DNA of 64,000 nt from Rhodococcus sp. H36-A4 (GTDB lineage: Bacteria; Actinomycetota; Actinomycetes; Mycobacteriales; Mycobacteriaceae), in NCBI RefSeq assembly GCF_027158005.1, contig NZ_JAPVLQ010000006.1, forward strand, positions 1 through 64,000, written 5' to 3'. Below are positions 7,292-13,791 of the stretch, one piece after another. Below the pieces are notes generated by a model, which did no database searches, was not told where the DNA came from, and saw nothing but the letters and a program-made list of their open reading frames with translations. Position 1 is the first letter of the stretch; each line of letters starts with the position of its first letter. Both the position numbers and the translations under genes were made by a program.

Positions 7292-8551
7292 ATGTCTTCT
7301 GTGGCTGATACTTCCCCTGAGTCCACCTCCTCCGCCCTATGGCACGGTTTCGCCGATATGGGTGCAGTGACCAGAACAGGCCCCTTCGTCGTCTCACGTG
7401 GCGAGGGAGCTCACATCTGGGACCGAGACGGCAACAAATATCTCGATGCAACTGCCGGGCTGTGGTTCACGAACGTCGGTCACGGCCGGACCGAGATCGC
7501 CGACGCCGTCGCCGCCCAGCTCGGATCGCTGGCGCACTACTCCAACTTCGGTGATTTCGTCCCGGAGACGACGCTGGCACTTGCGGAGCGGCTCGGGAAG
7601 ATCGCGCCCGTCGCGGGTAGCAAGGTGTTCTTCACCTCGGGTGGTTCCGACTCGATCGACACAGCGGCGAAATTGGCCAGGCGTTACTGGCACGAGGTGG
7701 GCAAGCCTGGGAAGACGCTTATCGTCGGACGTGAAAAGGCTTACCACGGAATGCATGTCGCCGGTACTGCACTGGCAGGTATAGCCGTGAATCGGGAGAA
7801 CTACGGCGAGCTGATGCCGGATGCGCGCACAGTCGCTTGGGACGATGCGAAGAGCTTGCTGGCCCTCATCGAGGAAGTCGGTGCCGACAAGATCGCAGCG
7901 TTCTTCTGCGAACCCATCATCGGTGCTGGTGGGGTCTACCTGCCACCGAAGGGGTACTTGCAGGAGGTGCGGCAAATCTGTCGTGACAACGACGTACTGT
8001 TCGTCGCGGACGAGGTAGTGACCGGCTTCGGGCGGATCGGCGGTTCCTGGTTCGCCTCGACTCGTTTCGACCTGCAGCCCGACCTGATGACCACGGCAAA
8101 GGGACTCACCTCAGGCTACGTCCCGATGGGGGCGGTATTCGTCGCGCCGCACATCGCCGAGCCGTTCTTCTCAGGTGGCGTCTGGTGGCGCCACGGATAT
8201 ACCTACGGTGGGCACGCCGGTGCCGCGGCAGCAGCGATGGCAACACTGGACATCATGGAGCGCGAAAACCTGCTGCAGGAGTCCGCTCGCCTCGAGACGT
8301 CGCTGCATACCTATCTGGCGCCACTCGCCGAACACCCTCGCGTGCAGGAGGTTCGCAGCGGACTCGGTGCAGTAGCAGCCGTGCAGTTGGTCGATCCGGC
8401 CGAAGCGCTCCCCTTCGTCGCGACGCTCCGCAAACACGGGGTCTCTGGGCGCGCTGCAGGGCAGGGTGCGATGCAGATCTCGCCGTCGTTCGTGATGACC
8501 GACCACGAGGTAGAAGATCTCGCCGGCCGAATCCTCAGCGCGCTCGGCTGA
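7292..8551 (+). CDS. Class III (omega/GABA-type) PLP aminotransferase
   Basis: This PLP enzyme (about 419 residues from ATG 7292) transfers an amino group from an omega-amine or amino acid to an oxo-acid such as pyruvate. The fold-type I class III features are present: 'TSGGSDSIDTAAKLAR' near residue 115, the PLP-contacting Asp in 'FVADEVVTGFGR', and the Schiff-base lysine in 'TTAKGLTSGYVPMGAV', followed by the conserved 'TYGGH'. The longer open frame to 7079 runs into the truncated permease, so the start is internal. The substrate cannot be fixed; polyamine, beta-alanine or GABA are possible given a permease remnant upstream. The 3' end overlaps the convergent small gene by 17 bases. Confidence 0.85.
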   Translation: MSSVADTSPESTSSALWHGFADMGAVTRTGPFVVSRGEGAHIWDRDGNKYLDATAGLWFTNVGHGRTEIADAVAAQLGSLAHYSNFGDFVPETTLALAERLGKIAPVAGSKVFFTSGGSDSIDTAAKLARRYWHEVGKPGKTLIVGREKAYHGMHVAGTALAGIAVNRENYGELMPDARTVAWDDAKSLLALIEEVGADKIAAFFCEPIIGAGGVYLPPKGYLQEVRQICRDNDVLFVADEVVTGFGRIGGSWFASTRFDLQPDLMTTAKGLTSGYVPMGAVFVAPHIAEPFFSGGVWWRHGYTYGGHAGAAAAAMATLDIMERENLLQESARLETSLHTYLAPLAEHPRVQEVRSGLGAVAAVQLVDPAEALPFVATLRKHGVSGRAAGQGAMQISPSFVMTDHEVEDLAGRILSALG

Positions 8552-8759
8552 ACCGGTCCTTCAGGCGCTGCACTCGGGTTCGCTCGGGTGCAGCGTTGAG
8601 CACTGGAGTTTCAGCTGCCTCGGCAAATCGCTTGTGCAATTGATCGCGGACCTCGTCGGGGGCGTACGCCTGCCGCTTGCGTTCCGACTTCACGACGAGG
8701 GCGCCTGTCGCGGCAACACCGACGACGCCTGCCATCCCGAGGATCTTCCACAGCTTCAT
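8535..8759 (-). CDS. Small membrane protein, last gene of the arsenic operon
   Basis: The 74-residue product has one N-terminal hydrophobic helix (residues 5-23, 'KILGMAGVVGVAATGALVV') and a basic, charged tail ('KSERKRQ', 'VQRLKDRFSRAR'). Its ATG overlaps the arsC stop by four bases (ATGA), so it is almost surely co-translated with arsC. I know no function. Similar small single-pass proteins are common in Rhodococcus, and its link to arsenic rests only on operon position. The gene ends inside the 3' end of the aminotransferase on the other strand. Confidence 0.65.
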   Translation of the reverse strand: MKLWKILGMAGVVGVAATGALVVKSERKRQAYAPDEVRDQLHKRFAEAAETPVLNAAPERTRVQRLKDRFSRAR

Positions 8760-9193
8760 CGCTTCACCGTACTGTGATCGCGGACGGTGGAGCGATCGCG
8801 GAGTTCGGCGACGAGGTCTTCGACGAGGATCTTGATCTTGTCACGAATCGGACGGACGGCGTCGATGCCCTTGCCTGCGGGATCGGGCAGCGCCCAGTCG
8901 CGGTAACGCACTCCGGGGAAGACCGGGCATGCATCGCCACAGCCCATGGTGATGACGACGTCGGAGGTTTCGACGGCGTCGGAGGTGAGGATCTTCGGTG
9001 ATTGCGCCGAGATGTCGATGCCGACCTCGGCCATCGCCTGGACAGCGATCGAATTGATTCTTTCTGCCGGTGTGCTGCCGGCAGAGCGAACTTCGACGGT
9101 TCCATTAGCTAGATCGCTCAGAAAACCGGCGGCCATCTGCGACCGTCCTGCGTTGTGGACGCAAACGAACAACACGCTGGGGATGCTGGACAT
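8756..9193 (-). CDS. arsC: Arsenate reductase, LMW-phosphatase type (mycothiol/mycoredoxin class)
   Basis: ArsC reduces As(V) to As(III) for export. The 145-residue protein has the low-molecular-weight phosphatase loop C11-VHNAG-R17-S and the acid D104 of 'ALPDP'. It also has a second cysteine pair, C85 and C89 ('MGCGDACPVFPG'). Actinobacterial members of this class, such as C. glutamicum ArsC1/2, form an arseno-mycothiol adduct resolved by mycoredoxin, and that mechanism is likely here by inference. The start is ATG 9193, overlapping the transporter stop by one base (TGATG), with AAAGGAG five bases upstream. It lies between acr3 and the small membrane protein. Confidence 0.9.
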   Translation of the reverse strand: MSSIPSVLFVCVHNAGRSQMAAGFLSDLANGTVEVRSAGSTPAERINSIAVQAMAEVGIDISAQSPKILTSDAVETSDVVITMGCGDACPVFPGVRYRDWALPDPAGKGIDAVRPIRDKIKILVEDLVAELRDRSTVRDHSTVKR

Positions 9194-10287
9194 CAAAACT
9201 CCTTTGTCGCGGTCGGCGAGGCCGATATGAAGCGTTTACGTAGTGAGAGTGAGACGTAGACGAGCCCGACGAGGACTGGGACTTCGATGAGCGGGCCGAC
9301 GACCCCGGCCAATGCCTGCCCGGATGTTGCGCCGTAGGTGGCGATCGCGACGGCGATGGCGAGTTCGAAGTTGTTGCCTGCCGCGGTGAAGGCGAGCGTG
9401 GTGGTGCGTGCGTAGCCCAGGCCCATCGCGGCCCCGAGGGCGTAACCGCCGCCCCACATCACCGCGAAGTAGACCAACAGTGGAAGCGCGATACGAACGA
9501 CGTCCAACGGTTGGGAAGTGATCCGATCACCCTGCAGCGCAAAGAGAATGACGATGGTGAACAGCAGGCCGTAGAGAGCCCACGGCCCGATCTTCGGGAT
9601 GAAGTTCGACTCGTACCATTCCCTGCCCTTGGTGCGTTCGCCCAAGTAGCGAGTAGCAAACCCCGCTATCAGCGGTATGCCGAGGAAGATCAGCACCGAC
9701 TTCCCTATCTGCCAGGGGGAAGCCTCGATGGTGGTCTGCTCGAGGCCGAGCCAGCCCGGTAGGACGGAAAGATAGAACCATCCGAGGACGGCGAACATGA
9801 AGACCTGGAAGACCGAGTTGATGGCGACCAGTACAGCGGCGGCTTCGCGGTCGCCGCACGCGAGGTCGTTCCAGATGATGACCATCGCGATGCAGCGGGC
9901 GAGACCGACGATGATCAGGCCGGTGCGATACTCGGGCAGGTCGGGGAGGAAGAGCCAAGCGAGAGCAAACATCAGTGCCGGGCCGAGGACCCAGTTGAGT
10001 ACCAACGATCCGGCCAGCAGGCGCTTGTCACCGGTGACGGTTTCCACTCGGTCGTATCGGACCTTCGCCAGGACCGGATACATCATGATCAGCAGACCGA
10101 CAGCGATAGGTAGTGAGACGCCGTCGATCGAGATAGTCGACAGGGCGTCGTTCAGGCTCGGAATCAACCGACCCAACGCCAAGCCGATGACCATCGCGAC
10201 GCCGATCCATACCGGCAGGAACCGGTCGAGAGTGGAGAGCTTGCCGACGACGGCCGGGTGATCGGAAGTGTTCGCCTGGCTACTCAT
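9193..10287 (-). CDS. acr3: ACR3-family arsenite efflux transporter
   Basis: Acr3 exports As(III), and in some members Sb(III), across the plasma membrane using the proton gradient. The 364-residue protein has ten hydrophobic segments. It carries the family's essential cysteine (C132 in 'GLARCIAMVIIWNDLACGD') and the conserved 'TAAGNNFELAIAVAIATYG' helix near the end. It overlaps arsR by four bases (ATGA) and arsC by one base, giving a tight arsR-acr3-arsC unit controlled by ArsR. The length is normal and there is no sign of damage. Confidence 0.95.
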   Translation of the reverse strand: MSSQANTSDHPAVVGKLSTLDRFLPVWIGVAMVIGLALGRLIPSLNDALSTISIDGVSLPIAVGLLIMMYPVLAKVRYDRVETVTGDKRLLAGSLVLNWVLGPALMFALAWLFLPDLPEYRTGLIIVGLARCIAMVIIWNDLACGDREAAAVLVAINSVFQVFMFAVLGWFYLSVLPGWLGLEQTTIEASPWQIGKSVLIFLGIPLIAGFATRYLGERTKGREWYESNFIPKIGPWALYGLLFTIVILFALQGDRITSQPLDVVRIALPLLVYFAVMWGGGYALGAAMGLGYARTTTLAFTAAGNNFELAIAVAIATYGATSGQALAGVVGPLIEVPVLVGLVYVSLSLRKRFISASPTATKEF

Positions 10288-10673
10288 ACGGTCACCAGCG
10301 CAGCATCGTCGGTGGTCGGGTCGGCGGCGGCCAAGACCGACGACAATTGTTGCAGCGCAGCAGGTATAACCCAGTAGTAGACCCAGGTTCCACGGCGTTC
10401 GCAGTCGAGCAAACCAGCTTCACGCAACACTTTGAGATGATGGGAGATCGTCGGCTGAGATATGTCGAACGAATCAGAGATGTCGCACACGCACGCTTCA
10501 CCACCGGCGTGACTTGCGACCAGGCTCAGAAGTCGAAGCCGGGCCGGATCGCCGAGCGCTTTGAACATTCGCGCGAGATCCCCTGCCCAGTCGGCGGACA
10601 ATGGCTCGGCAATCAGCGGCGAGCAGCACATGCCGCTGCTGAGGTCGTCGACGAGGAGGGGTTGATTCGACAT
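10284..10673 (-). CDS. arsR: ArsR/SmtB-family arsenic-responsive repressor
   Basis: ArsR is a winged-helix repressor released from DNA by As(III). The 129-residue protein has the recognition helix 'QPTISHHLKVLREAGLL'. Cysteines lie at 16 and 17 ('GMCCSP') and at 61 and 63 ('EACVCD'). This layout resembles C. glutamicum ArsR, which binds arsenite through an N-terminal CC pair plus one further Cys, rather than the E. coli site. It is first in the operon. A TATAGA box lies only six bases upstream of ATG 10673 with no ribosome site, so the message may be leaderless. An inverted repeat immediately upstream is the likely operator. Confidence 0.92.
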   Translation of the reverse strand: MSNQPLLVDDLSSGMCCSPLIAEPLSADWAGDLARMFKALGDPARLRLLSLVASHAGGEACVCDISDSFDISQPTISHHLKVLREAGLLDCERRGTWVYYWVIPAALQQLSSVLAAADPTTDDAALVTV

Positions 10674-10701
10674 ATGTCTATATTGATTAATTTCGAATCA
10701 A
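10674..10701 (-). promoter_or_regulatory. Likely ars operator and -10 region
   Basis: A perfect inverted repeat TTGATT/AATCAA (10683-10688 and 10696-10701, 7-base spacer) lies just upstream of arsR, next to a minus-strand TATAGA box (about 10676-10681). This is the expected place for an ArsR site that blocks the promoter. Binding is inferred. Confidence 0.55.
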
Positions 10702-10770
10702 ACGTCAAACGACTCCACTGAATACCTGGTGGGGGAGTTCGCGGTTTCGGGACGATCTAGGCTGAGCGCC

Positions 10771-11430
10771 ATGACTGCGTCGCGGATCGATTTGAACACA
10801 GCGGTTGATGCGACTCGGACCGGAGACATCTGGATCTTCCGCGGTCATTCTGCCACTGATCGTGCGATACAGACGTTGACCAACAGTCCGGTCAACCACG
10901 TCGGCATGGCAGTCGTGGTCGACGACCTTCCTCCGCTCATGTGGCACGCCGAGTTGGGTAAATCGCTGCAGGACATGTGGACCGGGAACTTTCAGCGCGG
11001 CGTGCAGCTGCATGATCTCCATGCGGCAGTGATGCAGTGGTCGAACAAGTACGGGCAGCGTTGCTGGCTCAGGCAACTCGACAATGCCGTCACTCGAGAG
11101 CAGGAAGATGCATTGCTGCGCACCATAGCTCGAATGGACGGAACGGCGTTCCCGACTACTGCGAAACTTGCGGGTCGATGGTTCAAGGGGCGCGTGCCGA
11201 GCTTCCGTAAGAGTGAGCACCATGCCGCCGCTCTGGAAACAGCGTATTGCGCAGAAGTAGTCGCAATGACGTACGAGTCGATGGGTCTGCTGAACGGCAA
11301 CAAGAAGGCGAATTGGTTCGATCCCGGAAAATTCTGGAGCGGTGACCGGTTACCCCTCGCTGAAGGCGTCCACCTCGGCGACGAGATCGCCGTCGATGTA
11401 CCCGAGATCCGGCCGACCATCGCCGAGTGA
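10771..11430 (+). CDS. Permuted papain-like (YiiX/NlpC-P60 type) hydrolase, unknown substrate
   Basis: About 219 residues from ATG 10771. The pattern 'GDIWIFRGHSATDRAIQ', then 'SPVNHVGMAVVVDD' with a histidine near residue 47, and a C-terminal cysteine in 'ETAYCAEVVAMTYESMGLL' is that of the circularly permuted NlpC/P60 group (YaeF/YiiX-like), where His precedes Cys. Such enzymes cleave amide or thioester bonds in lipids or peptides; the substrate here is unknown. No signal peptide is visible, so a cytoplasmic location is likely. The gene is divergent from arsR and ends at a strong hairpin. It may be unrelated to arsenic. Confidence 0.6.
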   Translation: MTASRIDLNTAVDATRTGDIWIFRGHSATDRAIQTLTNSPVNHVGMAVVVDDLPPLMWHAELGKSLQDMWTGNFQRGVQLHDLHAAVMQWSNKYGQRCWLRQLDNAVTREQEDALLRTIARMDGTAFPTTAKLAGRWFKGRVPSFRKSEHHAAALETAYCAEVVAMTYESMGLLNGNKKANWFDPGKFWSGDRLPLAEGVHLGDEIAVDVPEIRPTIAE

Positions 11431-11441
11431 ACTGAAGGAAA

Positions 11442-11475
11442 AAAGAGGCCCGCACACGTGTGTGCGGGCCTCTTT
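11442..11475. terminator. Two-way intrinsic terminator between the hydrolase gene and ahpD
   Basis: A perfect 15-base stem, AAAGAGGCCCGCACA (11442-11456) and TGTGCGGGCCTCTTT (11461-11475), has a CGTG loop and A/T runs on both outer sides. It sits between convergent stops at 11430 and 11494. Confidence 0.92.
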
Positions 11476-11493
11476 CGCTGTGTAGTTCGTCTA

Positions 11494-12033
11494 TCAGACG
11501 GTTGCACCGTCGAGCGTGCGGCTGGCCTCGATGGCCTGGCCGACGCCTGCGACGATCGAAGCTGCGCGGATCGACTCGAAGATGACCTCACGGTCGACGC
11601 CCTCGTCGCGAAGGGTCTTCTCGTGTGCCTCGACGCAGTGGTTGCATCCGTTGACTGCCGAGACTGCCAGCGAAAACAGTTCGAAATCGGCCTTGTCGAC
11701 GCCAGGATTGCCGATGATATTCATCCGCAGACCTGCGCGGAGGTCGTCGTACTTGCCGTCGAGGTAACCCTTGGTGCGGTAGAAGACGTTGTTCATCCCC
11801 ATGATGGATGCTGCACCCAGAGCGGCGTTGTAGGCATCGGCGGACAATGTGTCCGCAGCCTCCTCGGCGATCTCTTTCAGCGTCGTCGCAGACTTCGTGG
11901 CCGCAGCAGTAGCGAGAAGTGTGCCCCATAGCTGCTGCTCACTCAGAACCGTCGATCGCGCAATGGAACTCAGGTTGAGCTTGAGATCCTTGGCGTACTC
12001 GGGAAGAGCGTTCTTCAAATTCTCTACGCTCAT
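11494..12033 (-). CDS. ahpD: Alkylhydroperoxidase AhpD
   Basis: AhpD links peroxidase reduction to the cell's dihydrolipoamide pool and itself reduces organic peroxides. The 179-residue protein has the CXXC site C130-N-H-C133 with H137 and E118, the same numbering as the catalytic set of the M. tuberculosis enzyme. It lies one base after ahpC on the same strand, so the pair is one transcript. Expression is probably driven by the ahpC promoter under OxyR. Its length is typical of the family. Confidence 0.95.
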   Translation of the reverse strand: MSVENLKNALPEYAKDLKLNLSSIARSTVLSEQQLWGTLLATAAATKSATTLKEIAEEAADTLSADAYNAALGAASIMGMNNVFYRTKGYLDGKYDDLRAGLRMNIIGNPGVDKADFELFSLAVSAVNGCNHCVEAHEKTLRDEGVDREVIFESIRAASIVAGVGQAIEASRTLDGATV

Positions 12034-12034
12034 G

Positions 12035-12622
12035 TCAGACGCTCGCCGTCAGCAGCTCGCCTGCGTCGATGGTGGGGTCGCCCTTCTTCCAGTTGCATGC
12101 GCACAGCTCGTCGGACTGCAGTGCGTCGAGAACACGCAGAACCTCGTCGACGTTGCGGCCGACGGAACCTGCGGTGACGGAGACGAACTGAATCTCGTTG
12201 TTCGGATCGACGATGAACGTCGCGCGGTCTGCGACGCCGTCGGAGTTGAGAACACCTGAAGCGGTTGCGAGCTCACGCTTGAGGTCGGAAAGGATGGGGA
12301 AGGGAAGGGTCTTCAGGTCCTCGTGCTGTGCACGCCACTGGAAGTGCACGAACTCGTTGTCGACGGACGCTCCGAGTACCTGGGCGTCGCGGTCGGCGAA
12401 CTCTTCGTTCAGCTTTCCGAATGCGGCGATCTCGGTCGGGCACACGAAGGTGAAGTCTTTCGGCCAGAAGAAGACGATGCGCCACTTGCCTGCATAGTCG
12501 TCGCTGGTGACGGTGGTGAAGTAGTCGTCGGGCTGCTGGGCGTTGACCTTCGACAGGTCTCCGCCGATAACGCCGGTGAGGTTGTATGCGGGGAACTGAT
12601 CGCCAATTGTCAACAGGGCCAT
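12035..12622 (-). CDS. ahpC: Alkyl hydroperoxide reductase AhpC (2-Cys peroxiredoxin)
   Basis: AhpC reduces hydrogen peroxide, alkyl peroxides and peroxynitrite. The 195-residue protein has the peroxidatic C61 in 'FTFVCPTE' and C174/C176 in 'ELCACNW', the actinobacterial arrangement with an extra cysteine. ATG 12622 is preceded by AGGAGG six bases away; the open frame beyond it is intergenic. AhpD, immediately downstream, is its reducing partner. The gene diverges from oxyR across about 205 bases containing a LysR-type dyad, which suggests peroxide-induced expression. Confidence 0.96.
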   Translation of the reverse strand: MALLTIGDQFPAYNLTGVIGGDLSKVNAQQPDDYFTTVTSDDYAGKWRIVFFWPKDFTFVCPTEIAAFGKLNEEFADRDAQVLGASVDNEFVHFQWRAQHEDLKTLPFPILSDLKRELATASGVLNSDGVADRATFIVDPNNEIQFVSVTAGSVGRNVDEVLRVLDALQSDELCACNWKKGDPTIDAGELLTASV

Positions 12623-12827
12623 ATGGTCCTCCTCTGTAGTGGTGCGCATGCGTCGCGCTCGTGGTGCGCGTCGGATTCGTACATGCACGGTGTCGCGAAT
12701 GGGTGGAGTCGTGTGTGGAGCACCGCCGCGTGTTGTCGGTGCTTCCTACGGTCGATCTCCGACATGTACGAGTGTGCCAAAAAATACTCGAAAGGTAAAG
12801 GTGATTAGTAGCACTAGACTAATAGGC
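12623..12827. promoter_or_regulatory. ahpC-oxyR divergent control region with a LysR-type dyad
   Basis: A perfect inverted repeat ATTAGT/ACTAAT (12804-12809 and 12818-12823, 8-base spacer) lies five bases before the oxyR start and could be an OxyR site acting on oxyR and, at a distance, on ahpC. The rest of the gap holds the ahpC promoter, but I cannot assign its boxes with confidence. Confidence 0.55.
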
Positions 12828-13748
12828 ATGACTGATAGAAGTTATCAACCGACGCTCTCACAGCTGCGTGCTTTCGTCGCCGTTGCCGAGCAACGTCACT
12901 TCGGAAGTGCCGCGGCGCGACTGCACATCAGTCAGCCGACACTCTCGCAGGCCCTCGCCTCGCTGGAACAGGGACTGGGCGTCCAGCTCGTCGAACGAAG
13001 TACCAGGCGAGTTCTGATGACCACTGCCGGCACACATCTGCTCGAGCATGCACGGGCAACCCTCGATGCGGCCGCCGGATTCGTATCCGAAGCATCCGGG
13101 ATGGGAGGCCGACTGGCGGGCCCACTTCGACTCGGACTGATCCCCACGGTTGCGCCGTACGTTCTGCCTGCCCTGCTCCCGGCGATGCGAGCCGAATTCC
13201 CGGACGTGAACGCGCACATCGTGGAGGATCAGACAGATCGACTGTTGGCCTCGCTACGGTCGGGTGCGATCGACGCGGCCGTGGTCGCGCTGCCGACCGA
13301 AGAATCCGGCATCATCGAAATACCCTTGTACGAAGAAGATTTCGTGCTTGTCGTCCCCGTCGGTCATGAACTCGACGGACGCCGTGATCTGACCCTGTCC
13401 GTACTCGTCGACCTGCCGATATTGTTGCTGGACGACGGCCACTGTCTGCGAGATCAAACCCTGGACCTTTGCCGGTCGGTCGACGCGGTTCCTGCAGCCG
13501 GAGACACGAGAGCAACCTCGCTTGCCACGGTAGTTCAGTGTGTCGCAGGCGGTCTCGGCGTCACACTCGTCCCTAGATCGGCTGTTGCCGTGGAGCTGGG
13601 CAAAGGTGCGCTGGGTCGGGCCGAGTTCGCGGACCCGAAACCCGGTCGGCGAATGGGCATGGTCCACCGTGCGTCGAGCGGCCGCGCCGAAGAGTATCGG
13701 GCACTGAGTGCACTGGTCTCGCGAATCGGATCGGCCGTCAGCGAGTAA
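12828..13748 (+). CDS. oxyR: Peroxide-sensing LysR-type regulator OxyR
   Basis: OxyR activates peroxide-defence genes when two cysteines form a disulfide. The 306-residue protein has a LysR helix-turn-helix at residues 10-65 ('AAARLHISQPTLSQALASLE') and an effector domain with the redox pair C206 and C215 in 'GHCLRDQTLDLC', the OxyR signature. The start is ATG 12828; the longer open frame to 12639 is non-coding promoter DNA. It is divergent from ahpC-ahpD, the classic arrangement in actinobacteria. Unlike in M. tuberculosis, where oxyR is broken, the gene looks intact. Confidence 0.94.
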   Translation: MTDRSYQPTLSQLRAFVAVAEQRHFGSAAARLHISQPTLSQALASLEQGLGVQLVERSTRRVLMTTAGTHLLEHARATLDAAAGFVSEASGMGGRLAGPLRLGLIPTVAPYVLPALLPAMRAEFPDVNAHIVEDQTDRLLASLRSGAIDAAVVALPTEESGIIEIPLYEEDFVLVVPVGHELDGRRDLTLSVLVDLPILLLDDGHCLRDQTLDLCRSVDAVPAAGDTRATSLATVVQCVAGGLGVTLVPRSAVAVELGKGALGRAEFADPKPGRRMGMVHRASSGRAEEYRALSALVSRIGSAVSE

Positions 13749-13791
13749 CTGCCCAGTAGTTGCCCAGTAGCCGACCGTCGAGGTAGCGAAC

